DNA from: Sphingomonas hengshuiensis
GTDB lineage: Bacteria; Pseudomonadota; Alphaproteobacteria; Sphingomonadales; Sphingomonadaceae
DNA: 64,000 nt
Direction of reading: 5' to 3'
Assembly: GCA_003240755.1 (NCBI GenBank)
Contig: QFNF01000009.1
Location: 1 to 64,000, forward strand
The notes beneath the pieces are model-generated. The model made no database searches, had not been told where the DNA came from, and saw nothing but the letters and a program-made list of their open reading frames with translations. The translations under genes and the position numbers were made by a program. Shown here in pieces: positions 9,316-18,889 of the stretch (position 1 is the first letter of the stretch; every line of letters starts with the position of its first letter).

Positions 9316-10431
9316 TCAGCCCAGCGGGGAAACCCGGATAATCCGCTTCATCCAACTGAGCGAAGCCATTAGCGGCTTCCATGTGGCATAGTCTTCGTGC
9401 CGGTGTGCCGGGCGCTCCATGATATGGTCGAACTCGGACTTATCCACGCCGATCTTCTTGCAGAAATACTCGATATCCCGATGCACCCCATCCTCGTCAA
9501 AGGTGGGCTGCTGCAGCAGCGCCAAGGCGGCGTCGCGCGTCAACATTCCAGACATGATGATGCCGGAGAGATGCGTGCGCCGCTTATCGATACCGAATTT
9601 CACCGGAAGATAGTAATCTTGGAAGAATTTGGTGAATTCGGACTCACCATGCTTCCGTGCATATCGCTTCCAGCCTACCGTCTCCAATTCCTCGATAGCT
9701 TTTTCTTTGTCATAAGGCATCAGGTTTAACGGGCGATAAAACTTTATCTTGTCGATTACTGGAATAGTGAAATAATAATCGACGAAGGATATAGTTCTAT
9801 AACCGGCCAGCTTCCGCTTTCCGTGTTTCCTATGGATCGATTTCAGATTCATGCGATCCATCGCATTATGCTGCCACCGCATCGGAACCGATTCCGTTGC
9901 GAAGTTATGACCGCTGATGATCGACTTGATCTTGAATTTTTTGGCGTAATGGAACAGCGTTGCCATGAAGACATGGTCTTGCGGTACGTCCTGGTTGAAA
10001 ACTCCGCTCCGAAAATAGGCAGCCTGAAGATCTTTCATGGTCTTCCAATTGACGACCTCGGTACACAGATCGAAGCCGCAATAATCCAGAACCGCCTGGA
10101 TATTCTGAACAGCGAGTTCAGTATTCCATCCCGCATCGACATGGACGACCAGCGGACGCAGGCCCCATTCTTTCAATTTGAGCGCGAGATAGGAACTGTC
10201 GACACCGCCCGAGAGGCCGAAGATACAGTCATATTCCTGTCCCTCACCCCGCCGCTTGATCGTGTCGACCATCACCTCGAGCCGGCGCTGGCCCTCCTCG
10301 TTCGGAAACCAGGTGACGGGCGCGGCAGCGTCGAAATCCCGGCAATTGTTGCAAATCCCGGCCGCGTCGAACGTGGTGCCGGGCATCGAGGAATCCATCA
10401 CGCATCGGCGGCAGATTTGATAGGAAACCAC
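9316..10431 (-). CDS. wbpG: N-acetyl sugar amidotransferase (WbpG/PseA family)
   Basis: A 371-residue PP-loop ATPase. CRRCVMDSSMPGTTFDAAGICNNC at residues 7-30 gives the paired Cys motifs of the family, and FGLSGGVDSSYLALKLKEWG is the ATP-binding PP loop. IISGHNFATESVPMRW and the long C-terminal part are typical of WbpG. In Pseudomonas aeruginosa, WbpG works with HisH2 and HisF2 to turn a 3-acetamido group into an acetamidino group (UDP-ManNAc3NAmA). Here hisH and hisF lie directly upstream, and hisF abuts this gene with no gap. Function is inferred from the family and the gene trio. Confidence 0.88.
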   Translation of the reverse strand: MVSYQICRRCVMDSSMPGTTFDAAGICNNCRDFDAAAPVTWFPNEEGQRRLEVMVDTIKRRGEGQEYDCIFGLSGGVDSSYLALKLKEWGLRPLVVHVDAGWNTELAVQNIQAVLDYCGFDLCTEVVNWKTMKDLQAAYFRSGVFNQDVPQDHVFMATLFHYAKKFKIKSIISGHNFATESVPMRWQHNAMDRMNLKSIHRKHGKRKLAGYRTISFVDYYFTIPVIDKIKFYRPLNLMPYDKEKAIEELETVGWKRYARKHGESEFTKFFQDYYLPVKFGIDKRRTHLSGIIMSGMLTRDAALALLQQPTFDEDGVHRDIEYFCKKIGVDKSEFDHIMERPAHRHEDYATWKPLMASLSWMKRIIRVSPLG

Positions 10432-11190
10432 TTAGGCTACTCCGAAAACATGATCGGCACTGGTATACTGGATCAGTACCGCACGGTGCTTGCCACGGAA
10501 AACGAACATCGCCCCGGCGGCCATCGCCTGAGCGCCGGCGGCGCGAGCCGCACGAAAATCGTCGGGCGATCGCGCGCCACCACAGGCAATGATAGGGACC
10601 GAAACACTGGCGCATACCCGTTCGATCAGGTCGATGTCGTAACCGCACAGTTCGCCATCCCGATCGATGGCGTTCACCATGATCTCGCCGACACCCATAT
10701 CCTCGAGCCGGCGACAATGATCGATCGGATCACCTTCCACGCGCCGGCGGCCACCCGCGACGAAGACAGCGGCGCCATTTCCTTCCCGGGCAACGTCGAT
10801 CGATCCGATGATCGACGACGACCCGAATTCGCGGGTCAGTGTCGGTACAAGATCCCGCTGTTCATGCGCACCGGTATTGACGATTACCCGCTCGACACCG
10901 GTCGACAAAATCTTCTGCGCCGTGTCGGCATCGCGGATGCCGCCCCCATAGCTTAGCGGCATGAAGCATTCCGAAGCAATTTCGCGCAGATAGCCCAGAT
11001 CGACAGCCTTTGGCTGGCGCGCGGCCCCGATGTCGAGCAATATCAGCTCGTCGACTTCCTTCTGGTTGAAGATGCGGATCGTGTTGATCGGATCGCCGAC
11101 ATAGTTTCCGTCACGAAACCGGCGCGTCTTGTATAATCCCTCGTCCCGCATCAGCAAAGTTGGGATGATACGCGGCTGATTTTCATACAT
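10432..11190 (-). CDS. hisF: HisF-type cyclase subunit of the sugar amidotransferase
   Basis: A 252-residue (beta/alpha)8 barrel of the HisF family: IIPTLLMRDEGLYKTRRF, LILLDIGAA, PLSYGGGIRDADTA and IIACGGARSPDDF. In histidine synthesis HisF joins ammonia to PRFAR. The divergent copies in polysaccharide loci (HisF2) instead pass HisH-derived ammonia to a WbpG enzyme. This copy overlaps the hisH stop by 8 bases and abuts wbpG. The first active-site aspartate region is altered from the housekeeping form (C-L-D-V becomes T-L-L-M). Those differences and the context argue for the sugar amidotransferase role rather than histidine synthesis. Confidence 0.88.
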   Translation of the reverse strand: MYENQPRIIPTLLMRDEGLYKTRRFRDGNYVGDPINTIRIFNQKEVDELILLDIGAARQPKAVDLGYLREIASECFMPLSYGGGIRDADTAQKILSTGVERVIVNTGAHEQRDLVPTLTREFGSSSIIGSIDVAREGNGAAVFVAGGRRRVEGDPIDHCRRLEDMGVGEIMVNAIDRDGELCGYDIDLIERVCASVSVPIIACGGARSPDDFRAARAAGAQAMAAGAMFVFRGKHRAVLIQYTSADHVFGVA

Positions 11191-11809
11191 TCGCGAAACT
11201 CCGCATCAAATGCATGCCGAATTTGTGGCTTTTCTCGGGGTGGAATTGTGCGCTATATATATTGTCGCATTGCATACCGGCCACGAAATCATGGCCATAT
11301 GACGAGGTGAAGGCGATATTCGACGGATCGTTGCTCCGCATATAGTAGGAGTGGACGAAGTAGAATTTGGCAGGATCGTGCCAGCCCTGCATCAGATCAC
11401 TGTCGCCATGCGCCTTGACCGGGCGCCATCCGATATTCGGTATGGGAAGCTTGCGATCATCCTTCCCGAAATCGAACCTTACGGTTTCCGCATCGAACCA
11501 TCCCAGCCCGGCGCGTTCGCCTTCTTCGCTGCCGCGGGTCATGAGCTGCGCGCCCAGACAAATCCCTAGTATCGGCACCTTGTCTTCCACCACCCGGCGA
11601 TGGAGCGTGTCCGGCAGGTTGCGCTTTTCCAGCTCGCGCATGGCAGTATCGAACGCACCGACACCAGGCAGGATCAGCTTTTCGGCCGTTGCAATGGCTT
11701 GGACATCCGATGTGATCTGAGAGTCAAATCCCAGAAAATGCAGCATGTTGCGGATCGACCCCAGGTTTCCCTGGCCATAGTCCACAATCGAGATGACGCT
11801 CTTTTTCAT
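11183..11809 (-). CDS. hisH: HisH-type glutamine amidotransferase subunit
   Basis: A 208-residue class I glutamine amidotransferase. It has SIVDYGQGNLGSIRNML at the N terminus, the nucleophile elbow GICLGAQLM with the catalytic Cys, and the C-terminal His-Glu pair in AQFHPEKSH. It hydrolyses glutamine and supplies ammonia to the HisF-like partner. The reading frame is open further upstream, but the ATG at 11809 is preceded by GGAGAG and begins the family's conserved start, so it is preferred. It forms a trio with hisF and wbpG, as in the P. aeruginosa B-band locus. Confidence 0.88.
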   Translation of the reverse strand: MKKSVISIVDYGQGNLGSIRNMLHFLGFDSQITSDVQAIATAEKLILPGVGAFDTAMRELEKRNLPDTLHRRVVEDKVPILGICLGAQLMTRGSEEGERAGLGWFDAETVRFDFGKDDRKLPIPNIGWRPVKAHGDSDLMQGWHDPAKFYFVHSYYMRSNDPSNIAFTSSYGHDFVAGMQCDNIYSAQFHPEKSHKFGMHLMRSFANV

Positions 11810-11822
11810 CGGCTCTCCAGAG

Positions 11823-13118
11823 TCACGTCGCACGGACCGGCCGCACGCCGAGGCTGCACCGATACGAAAGGTAGATATAGACCAGATACAAAGCACTGTA
11901 TCCGTAAGCATAGCCTTTGAGGGCAAGATCGGCCGATCCAAAGGCCGTCAATGTCGCCACCGTCATACCCAGCAACCCGATCTGCCATCCAAGGTCCACA
12001 TGCTGCTTGTCGACGATATAAAAGGTGTAGCTGAGCGGGCTGGCGATGAACCGCAAACTATAAAGCGGCAGCATCCAGATGGCGATGACGCCCGCCATGC
12101 GCCATTTCTCACCCAGCAGAAGCGCAAATGCAGTCTGTCCGACCAAGAGCATGACGCCGCAAAAGACGATCGCGCCGATCGTCAGCGTCCGAAGCGTCTG
12201 AAGATACTCATCGCGGCAATGCCCGCGCTCACGATAGCTTTCGGAGGCATAGCGTTTGAACACGTCGAGCACCGATCGCCCGAGCAGCGTTACCGGCGCA
12301 CCCAGAAGCCGGATGGTCATCGCCAGATAGCCGGCATAGTCGGCACCGAACCGACTGGCGACGATGAGGACGGGCAACTGCGCCGAGAATGTATTGATCG
12401 TATCGGCCGGCAATGCGAACATCGGAAACCGGCGCTGACGCTTCCAGAAACTCGTCAGCATTGTCCGCCGCATCCCATGGGGCGGCAAGTGCAGCGGAAA
12501 AAGACGCGATGAAAGGATGAGCGTCAACGCTGCACCGAACGTGAAGGCCAGCGAAAGCGCCTCCGCCGACGGACGGAACAGACCGATGCCCACCTGTATC
12601 AGCAGAATGATCGACGCTTGCACAATCCGTAAAATCGACAGTCGGCGATAAGCACCCTCGGCAGCCGCGAAGGATTCCCAGGATTGCCCTAACGCATACG
12701 CCAATGCCGCCGGGATCAAGATGACCGCTTGTACGGCCGACATGCTGCCCAGTACCATCGGGAAGCATAGGACTGCCAATGCCAACACTATGGTTGCCAG
12801 GACCGAGAGCAGGGCGGCAGTCGTTACCGTGGCAAAAAAGGCAGTTTCACGCGCTTCGCCATCGGCAACGACGGCTAGACTGGATTCGAACCGGGCGGTG
12901 AGCGCGACTGCCGCTACCGTAACGATCGCCAGCCACGATGCAAAACCGCCGAAATCGGCAGGCGTGTAGATACGCGCCATGATCAACGTCCCGACAAGCG
13001 GGATCGCCTGAGCAACCATGGTGCCGCTCAACACGGACATGGTGTTCTTCCAGAACGTCGCAGTTTTAGCCATGCAGCAGATCAACGTATCCGTGGCAGG
13101 TTGCCAGGACCGACGCAT
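11823..13118 (-). CDS. wzx: Wzx-like lipid-linked oligosaccharide flippase
   Basis: A membrane protein of up to 431 residues with about twelve hydrophobic segments, of the MOP/MATE polysaccharide transporter type. MSVLSGTMVAQAIPLVGTLI and ARIYTPADFGGFASW near the N terminus match the first helix and the Y-(T/S)-P-x-D-F-G motif common in Wzx proteins. It should flip undecaprenyl-pyrophosphate-linked repeat units to the periplasm for the Wzy polymerase. The first ATG (13118) lacks a clear ribosome site, and the second in-frame ATG at 13073 (MAKTATFWKN) is an equally good start. It lies between wbpE and hisH. Confidence 0.8.
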   Translation of the reverse strand: MRRSWQPATDTLICCMAKTATFWKNTMSVLSGTMVAQAIPLVGTLIMARIYTPADFGGFASWLAIVTVAAVALTARFESSLAVVADGEARETAFFATVTTAALLSVLATIVLALAVLCFPMVLGSMSAVQAVILIPAALAYALGQSWESFAAAEGAYRRLSILRIVQASIILLIQVGIGLFRPSAEALSLAFTFGAALTLILSSRLFPLHLPPHGMRRTMLTSFWKRQRRFPMFALPADTINTFSAQLPVLIVASRFGADYAGYLAMTIRLLGAPVTLLGRSVLDVFKRYASESYRERGHCRDEYLQTLRTLTIGAIVFCGVMLLVGQTAFALLLGEKWRMAGVIAIWMLPLYSLRFIASPLSYTFYIVDKQHVDLGWQIGLLGMTVATLTAFGSADLALKGYAYGYSALYLVYIYLSYRCSLGVRPVRAT

Positions 13119-13142
13119 GAACCGGATTGTGACACGAACACT

Positions 13143-14246
13143 TTACGCAGTGGCGAGAGGTTGCAGCGCATCCGCCAAAACCGCAGCGATACGCTCCTGT
13201 TGTTCCGGTTGCAGATACGGATGCATTGGCAAGCTCAACACTTCGCTCGCTGCCAGATCGCCTACGGGCAGAACGGCATAAAGATCGGCAACCGCCGGCT
13301 GACGGTTAAGAGGCGCCGGATAGTGCACAACGGTCGGGATACCGGCTGCCGCAAACGCTGCCTGTACCGAGGCGCGATTGGGGACACGCACGGTATATTG
13401 GGCCCAGACACTTTCGTTGCCGTCGATGACAGTCGGCGCGATGTCCAGTCCGACGCGCGCGAACGCACGCGCATATTCATCCGCCACCGCCTGCCGAAGG
13501 ACGACTTCCTCAGGGAATATCGACATCTTGGCCAGTAGGATGGCCGCCTGCACCGTATCTAGGCGGCTGTTCATGCCCACACGGACATGGTTGTAACGGC
13601 CCTCCTGGCCATGCCGGGCGATACTGCGCAACCGATGGGCGAGATCGGCATCCGAAGTGAACAGCGCTCCACCGTCACCATAGCAGCCCAAGGGCTTCGA
13701 CGGAAAGAAACTGGTCGTGGCGATCGTCGTGAGCGCGCCGGACTTCCGCCCCTTATAGGAAGCGCCAAAGCTCTGCGCCGCATCCTCGATGACGGGAATG
13801 CCATGACGCTCGGCGACCATATTGATCGCATCGAAATCGGCGCATTGCCCATAGAGCGAAACGGCTACGATCGCCTTTGTGCGTGACGTGATTGCCGCTT
13901 CGATCAGGCTTGGGTCGAGATTATAGGTGATCGGGTCGATATCGACATAAACCGGCCGGGCGCCCAGTACGGCAGCAGCCTCTGCAGTAGCGATATAGGT
14001 GAAACCCGGCGTGATGACTTCATCGCCATGCTCGATATCGAGCGCCATCATCGCGATCTGCAGGGCATCGGTGCCATTGGCGCAGGAAATGCAGTGGGGC
14101 ACCCCGACAAAGGTGGCCAGCTCGGCTTCCAGCTGCTCCACTTCGGGACCGAGGATGAATTTCCCATGGTCCAGCACGCGCGCGATACCCGCATCCACGG
14201 TCGAGCGTATCCGTGCCATCTGCACGCCAAGGTCGTTAAACTGCAT
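13143..14246 (-). CDS. wbpE: UDP-3-keto-GlcNAcA 3-aminotransferase (WbpE, DegT family)
   Basis: A 367-residue DegT/DnrJ/EryC1/StrS aminotransferase: MQFNDLGVQMARIRS, GVPHCISCANGTDALQIAM, EVITPGFTYIATAEA, VIEDAAQSFGASYKG and TSFFPSKPLGCYGDGG. The last holds the lysine that binds pyridoxal phosphate. WbpE uses glutamate to place an amino group on C3 of the 3-keto sugar made by WbpB. The frame is open 22 codons further upstream, but the ATG at 14246 starts the conserved sequence and follows the wbpD stop by only 2 bases, so it is chosen. Confidence 0.88.
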   Translation of the reverse strand: MQFNDLGVQMARIRSTVDAGIARVLDHGKFILGPEVEQLEAELATFVGVPHCISCANGTDALQIAMMALDIEHGDEVITPGFTYIATAEAAAVLGARPVYVDIDPITYNLDPSLIEAAITSRTKAIVAVSLYGQCADFDAINMVAERHGIPVIEDAAQSFGASYKGRKSGALTTIATTSFFPSKPLGCYGDGGALFTSDADLAHRLRSIARHGQEGRYNHVRVGMNSRLDTVQAAILLAKMSIFPEEVVLRQAVADEYARAFARVGLDIAPTVIDGNESVWAQYTVRVPNRASVQAAFAAAGIPTVVHYPAPLNRQPAVADLYAVLPVGDLAASEVLSLPMHPYLQPEQQERIAAVLADALQPLATA

Positions 14247-14248
14247 TG

Positions 14249-14824
14249 TCAGTCTTCTACTCGATGGAGCGATTGCCCCGTTAGCCGATAGACAGTTCCA
14301 CTGTGAGGGCAAGCCGCTTCACCCTCACCACTTACGGGAAGCGGCAGACGCTCTCCATGGGCGCTCATCCAACCGACCTGGCGGGCAGGAACGCCGACCA
14401 TCAAGGCATAGGGAACGACGTCGCGGTTCACGACGCTGCCGGCACCGACGAACGCATATTCACCGATCGTCACGCCACAAACGATCGTGCAGTTGGCGCC
14501 CAGCGTCGTGCCGCGCCTCACCAGCGTCGGACGATACTCGTCCTTGCGCGCGATGGCGGATCGCGGATTGTAGACGTTGGTGAACACCATGCTGGGTCCG
14601 CAGAACACATCGTCTTCCAGTGTTACCGCATCATAGACCGAAACGTTGTTCTGAACCTTCACATTGTCGCCGATCACCACGTCATTGGCGACGAACACAT
14701 TCTGCCCAAGCGAGCAGCCCGCCCCGATACGCGCACCGGAACAGATATGCGCCCAGTGCCAGATGCGGGTTCCCTCACCGATCGTGGCACCGGCATCAAC
14801 GATCGCGGTTTCGTGAATGGTCAC
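14249..14824 (-). CDS. wbpD: UDP-GlcNAc3NA 3-N-acetyltransferase (WbpD), GTG start
   Basis: A 191-residue left-handed beta-helix acetyltransferase. Hexapeptide repeats run from residue 10 to about 165 (for example [17 protein letters not shown] and [13 protein letters not shown]). [13 protein letters not shown] and [10 protein letters not shown] are typical of WbpD/WlbB. It acetylates the new 3-amino group using acetyl-CoA. The start is a GTG at 14824 that overlaps the wbpB stop as GTGA, and the resulting length equals that of WbpD. The longer frame upstream is a shadow of wbpB. The C-terminal tail after residue 165 is less conserved. Confidence 0.88.
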   Translation of the reverse strand: MTIHETAIVDAGATIGEGTRIWHWAHICSGARIGAGCSLGQNVFVANDVVIGDNVKVQNNVSVYDAVTLEDDVFCGPSMVFTNVYNPRSAIARKDEYRPTLVRRGTTLGANCTIVCGVTIGEYAFVGAGSVVNRDVVPYALMVGVPARQVGWMSAHGERLPLPVSGEGEAACPHSGTVYRLTGQSLHRVED

Positions 14825-15885
14825 TCGGCCCGCTCCAGCGGCAACGGCACGCGCACACCGTCCCGCGCCGCACGGTAGATCGCGGTCAGCAGTTCGAGCG
14901 ACTTCAGGCCGGAACGTCCGTCGGTTTCCGGCTCCGCCTCGCCGCGCAGCACGTCGATGACATTGCGATAATATAGCGGATGTCCGAACCCATAGACCGA
15001 AGTCGTCTGGTAGCTGGCCTGGCCGATAGCCTCGTCGTCGGGATGCGGTTCGGCGAACTGCCACTCCTGCACCTCGTTGACCGCGACGCCGCCGATCCGT
15101 GCCGTTCCCTTTTCACCAAGGATGGTGATGCTGCCTTCGAGATTCTTAGGGTAGGTCAGCATCGTGACGCCCAGGGTTCCAAGGGCACCCGAACGCCACC
15201 GCAAGCTGGCGACCGCCGTATCTTCCGCCTCGATCTTGCGCTCCAGCGTCGCCGAATAGGCCTGGACGCTTTCGACCGGACCGATCAGCCAGCTCAGCAG
15301 ATCGATATAATGGCTCGCCTGGTTCATCAGCGCGCCACCGTCGAACTCCCACGTGCCACGCCACTTGGCCGCATCGTAATATTCCTGCGGCCGCGTCCAG
15401 AAGACGTTGAGGGCCACCAGGTTGATGCGGCCGAACCGGCCCGCTTCGATCGCACGCTTCAACATCTGCAGCGTCGCATTGCGGCGGTTCTGCTTGACGA
15501 CGAACAGCTGAACGCCGGCTTCGTCGCATTCGCGCACCATCCGCAGGCCGTCCGACCAGCGGGTCGCCATCGGCTTTTCCGACACGACATGGCGACCGCT
15601 GCGGGCGATCGCGATCGTCTGGTTCGGGTGCAACCCGCTGGGTGTCGTCACGATAACCGCGTCGGCGGTAGTAGCTGCCAGCATCGCATCGAGCGACAGG
15701 TGGCCGATAGCACCGGTTTCCTGCACTGCCGCCGCGAGCGCGGCGGGATCGATATCGCAGACGTCGACGAGTTCGGCATCATCCGCATGGCTTACCAGCG
15801 CACCGAGATGGTTTTTGGCGATACGGCCGCATCCGACAAGCGCGAAGCGGACCTTCCGGCCGGTGACGGGGGTCGAAACGGGCAT
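14821..15885 (-). CDS. wbpB: UDP-GlcNAcA 3-dehydrogenase (WbpB/WlbA, Gfo/Idh/MocA family)
   Basis: A 354-residue Gfo/Idh/MocA oxidoreductase. It has the NAD-binding [19 protein letters not shown] near residue 12, HVVSEKPMA with the conserved Glu-Lys-Pro, and [18 protein letters not shown] in the substrate domain. The length agrees with the WlbA type. It oxidises C3 of UDP-GlcNAcA, and the known enzymes regenerate NAD with 2-oxoglutarate, which couples it to the glutamate-using aminotransferase WbpE. It is coupled to wbpD by a 4-base overlap and lies 4 bases after wbpA. Confidence 0.87.
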   Translation of the reverse strand: MPVSTPVTGRKVRFALVGCGRIAKNHLGALVSHADDAELVDVCDIDPAALAAAVQETGAIGHLSLDAMLAATTADAVIVTTPSGLHPNQTIAIARSGRHVVSEKPMATRWSDGLRMVRECDEAGVQLFVVKQNRRNATLQMLKRAIEAGRFGRINLVALNVFWTRPQEYYDAAKWRGTWEFDGGALMNQASHYIDLLSWLIGPVESVQAYSATLERKIEAEDTAVASLRWRSGALGTLGVTMLTYPKNLEGSITILGEKGTARIGGVAVNEVQEWQFAEPHPDDEAIGQASYQTTSVYGFGHPLYYRNVIDVLRGEAEPETDGRSGLKSLELLTAIYRAARDGVRVPLPLERAE

Positions 15886-15889
15886 GGGA

Positions 15890-17191
15890 TCAGGCCTTTA
15901 CCACATTGGCTGCCGCAGGAATGCGCCCGCGGCTGTCGATAACGAGCGCAGCCTTCGCGATGACGCCATAATCGAAACGGTCGTGATCGGTCGCCAGAAG
16001 GATACAGTCGAAATCGGCGACATTGTCCGCCGTCAGGGTAACGCTCGACAGGTCGAAATGATGTTCGCGCGTTTCGGGAAACACAGGCACATGGGGATCG
16101 GAATAGCTTACTTCGGCGCCCGCATCGCGCAGCTTTTCCATCAGGATCACCGACGGCGATTCCCGCATGTCATCGACATTCTTCTTGTAGGCGATGCCGA
16201 GGACCAGAACCTTGCTGCCCTTGATCGACTTGCACCGATCGTTGAGTGCCCCTGCAAGCTTCATCATCACATAATCGGGCATTGCCGAATTCACTTCGCC
16301 GGCCAGTTCGATGAAACGGGTATGGACGCCGTATTCGCGTGCCTTCCACGTCAGATAAAAGGGGTCGATCGGGATACAGTGCCCGCCAAGGCCAGGCCCA
16401 GGCTGATAGGCCGTGAAACCGAACGGCTTGGTCGCTGCCGCTGCGATCACTTCGTGAATGTCGATGTCGAGCTTGTCGGCAACGATCTTCATTTCGTTGA
16501 CCAGACCGATGTTGACCGCCCGGTGAATGTTTTCGAGCAGCTTGGTAAGCTCCGCAGCCCGCGTCGAACTGACCGGAACCAGCTGGTCGATCACCTGCCC
16601 ATACAGCGCCAGACCGACCTCGAGGCATGCCGGCGTGCGCCCACCAACGATCTTGGGGATCGTATTGGTGGTGAAATTCGGATTGCCCGGATCTTCGCGC
16701 TCGGGCGAATAAACGAGGAAGATGTCCTGGCCCAAGACCAGGCCCTGCTTTTCAATCCGCGGTCCCAGTTCCTCATCGGTCGTACCGGGATAGGTGGTGC
16801 TTTCCAGCGAGACGACCTGACCGGGGCGCAGATACGGCAGCAACGAAGCGAGCGTGTCGAGGACGAAGGAAAGATCAGGCTCCCGATGCTTGGTCAGCGG
16901 CGTCGGCACGCACAGGATCAGCGCGTCCGCTTCCCCGATCCGGGAAAAGTCGGTCGTGGCACTGAACCCACGCGCGTTGGCCGATGCAATTGCCGACGAA
17001 GGAATATGCTCGATCAGCGTTTCGCCAGCGTTCAGGCGTGCGACCTTGCCCGCATGGATATCGAAGCCGAGCACCGGATAACCGACTTCCGAAAAGCGCA
17101 ACGCTAATGGCAAGCCGACGTAACCGAGGCCAACGATGCCGATTGTCGCTTCCTGGCCCTGAAATTTCTTGATCAGCTCCGACTTTCTCAT
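15890..17191 (-). CDS. wbpA: UDP-GlcNAc 6-dehydrogenase (WbpA)
   Basis: A 433-residue member of the UDP-glucose/UDP-ManNAc dehydrogenase family. It has [19 protein letters not shown] near residue 17, VCVPTPL-type residues ([16 protein letters not shown]), [10 protein letters not shown], and [16 protein letters not shown] with the catalytic Cys. It oxidises C6 of UDP-GlcNAc to UDP-GlcNAcA, the first step to UDP-ManNAc3NAcA. The length and the [12 protein letters not shown] form match WbpA/WbpO rather than the Ugd type, whose separate homologue lies at 43 kb. It is the second gene of the operon. Confidence 0.88.
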   Translation of the reverse strand: MRKSELIKKFQGQEATIGIVGLGYVGLPLALRFSEVGYPVLGFDIHAGKVARLNAGETLIEHIPSSAIASANARGFSATTDFSRIGEADALILCVPTPLTKHREPDLSFVLDTLASLLPYLRPGQVVSLESTTYPGTTDEELGPRIEKQGLVLGQDIFLVYSPEREDPGNPNFTTNTIPKIVGGRTPACLEVGLALYGQVIDQLVPVSSTRAAELTKLLENIHRAVNIGLVNEMKIVADKLDIDIHEVIAAAATKPFGFTAYQPGPGLGGHCIPIDPFYLTWKAREYGVHTRFIELAGEVNSAMPDYVMMKLAGALNDRCKSIKGSKVLVLGIAYKKNVDDMRESPSVILMEKLRDAGAEVSYSDPHVPVFPETREHHFDLSSVTLTADNVADFDCILLATDHDRFDYGVIAKAALVIDSRGRIPAAANVVKA

Positions 17192-17218
17192 AACACCTCA
17201 AATATTTTTTTGGCACCG

Positions 17219-18499
17219 TTATTTTGCACCAAATCCAGTCATCATTGTTACCATGGTGCGAAATACAATCAGACTATCTATCCACAAAGAAAAATTCTTG
17301 ATGTAGTAAAAGTCGTAGTAAAGCTTACTGCGAACCTCGCTCACATCAGCAACATGCCCTTGCATTACCTGCGCCCATCCGGTAATACCTGGACGAACGA
17401 CATGGCGATATCGATAGAACGGAATTTCGTCCTCATACCATTTGGATAGAACAGCAGCCTCAGGCCGGGGACCGATCCAGCTCATCTTCCCTTGCAGGAT
17501 ATTGATGATCTGCGGCAATTCGTCGATGCGACTGCGCCGCAAAAAGCGACCCAAGCGGGTGATACGATCGTCGTTGGAGCGGGTGATGGCATCATCTCGC
17601 GCACCTGCGCTATCGACTACACGCGTACGCATCGTGCGGAATTTATAGACAGTGAAGGGAATGCCGCGAAATCCGATCCGCTGTTGCCGGAAAATTGATG
17701 GTCCCGGAGAATCTAAACGGATCAAGACCGCGACAGCCAGCAGCACCGGAGTGAGCAGGATTAGCACCACGAGGGCCATCAACCGATCCACGACATGCTT
17801 GGGCAGCATGTACGCCTCAGGGGGCGAGAGCGTACCATAGCTCGTCTCGGACAGATGCTCGAGCTCAACGCGCCCTGTCAGCGATTCAATCAGATGCTTG
17901 CTGTGGTAGACAGGAATGTCGGTTAGCGCGAAATCGGCGATCCGCTTGTCCCACACATCAGGAAGATCGATCCGCAGGTCGACAGCGATAGCCTGCACAT
18001 GGTCGAGCATCGTATCCGGCGCTTCGATCAACACCCATTCGATGCCCGGTATGGCCATCAGCGCCTGCACTCCGTCCCCAAGAGGAACCACGCCGATCTT
18101 GAACCGCTTACGGCTAAAAATCTGCGCGTAACCCAAATGGAAAATGAATATTGCGCTGACATAACCCCCAGCAAGAACCCATCTACTGTAATCCAGGCGC
18201 AGCATCAACAACGCTACAACAATCAATCCAAAAGACACAGAAAAGCTCGGAATGATTGCTGATGCCTTTTCAACACCAGGATACCTGCCGACATTGCGAA
18301 TAAGCATAATGCCGATGAATACCGCAATGACACTACACCAAAACGCATTGACCGAAGAGGTAAGCCCTTTTTCCAGTGCGGACGGCCCAACAATGAGAAA
18401 GCGCATTGTCAGCGGAGCGATTGCCGCGACCAACCCCCATACCACCTGCCAGCGCAGTCTTTGCCAATGGCTCTGTCGAGAAATGCTTGCGCGGGTCAT
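17219..18499 (-). CDS. Polyprenyl-phosphate glycosyl-1-phosphate transferase (initiating enzyme)
   Basis: A 426-residue initiating transferase of the bacterial sugar transferase family. The N-terminal half has about five hydrophobic segments (residues 15-130), then a soluble nucleotide-binding-like region. The C-terminal catalytic domain has VVDRLMALVVLILLTPVLLA, the membrane re-entrant helix, then YKFRTMRTR, RLGRFLRRSRIDELPQ and MSWIGPRPE. It attaches the first sugar-1-phosphate to undecaprenyl phosphate. The ATG at 18499 is taken because the 37 codons before it look non-coding. It is the first gene of the operon. The sugar donated is not determined by sequence. Confidence 0.88.
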   Translation of the reverse strand: MTRASISRQSHWQRLRWQVVWGLVAAIAPLTMRFLIVGPSALEKGLTSSVNAFWCSVIAVFIGIMLIRNVGRYPGVEKASAIIPSFSVSFGLIVVALLMLRLDYSRWVLAGGYVSAIFIFHLGYAQIFSRKRFKIGVVPLGDGVQALMAIPGIEWVLIEAPDTMLDHVQAIAVDLRIDLPDVWDKRIADFALTDIPVYHSKHLIESLTGRVELEHLSETSYGTLSPPEAYMLPKHVVDRLMALVVLILLTPVLLAVAVLIRLDSPGPSIFRQQRIGFRGIPFTVYKFRTMRTRVVDSAGARDDAITRSNDDRITRLGRFLRRSRIDELPQIINILQGKMSWIGPRPEAAVLSKWYEDEIPFYRYRHVVRPGITGWAQVMQGHVADVSEVRSKLYYDFYYIKNFSLWIDSLIVFRTMVTMMTGFGAK

Positions 18500-18889
18500 C
18501 AGAAAGTCGCTTACACCAGATGTATAATCGGGACAACGGCGGCCCCAGTAAGTCGCCAACCGCGTTCCGTTACAAATAATTCTTGCCTTCGTGCCCCACT
18601 GAGACGGCAATTAATCGCCTATCCTCAATGCGGCCTGTAAGCAGCCCCGATCCTCCAATGGCAACGGCCATGAATTGACCGGCGCAATACTGGTTGGGAA
18701 GGGCGATTGTCGAGCCTTAAAGTAGCACCTCGGTTCCGCATGCCCTTGTTGAATGCCCCGAAAAGACGCCACGCCAAAGCGCCTATCCAAACAAGGCCGG
18801 CCGATGCTCGTAATGAAAATTAGAGCAGCACGCCTATCCATGACATGTAATATCTCGAAACCTCCGCGTCGTCCGCTATAGGCCTCACC
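18500..18889. other. Divergent intergenic region, polysaccharide operon versus glpD
   Basis: There is no supported gene in this 390-base stretch between oppositely oriented genes, so it should hold promoters for both. On the minus strand TATACA at 18521-18526 could serve as a -10 box for the polysaccharide operon, but no good -35 box is seen at the right spacing. No convincing promoter for glpD was found. Confidence 0.4.

Noticed and set aside
10432..11809. hisH and hisF as histidine biosynthesis genes
   Set aside because: No other his gene is near. They abut wbpG inside a sugar operon, and the HisF active-site start is altered, as in the HisF2 type.
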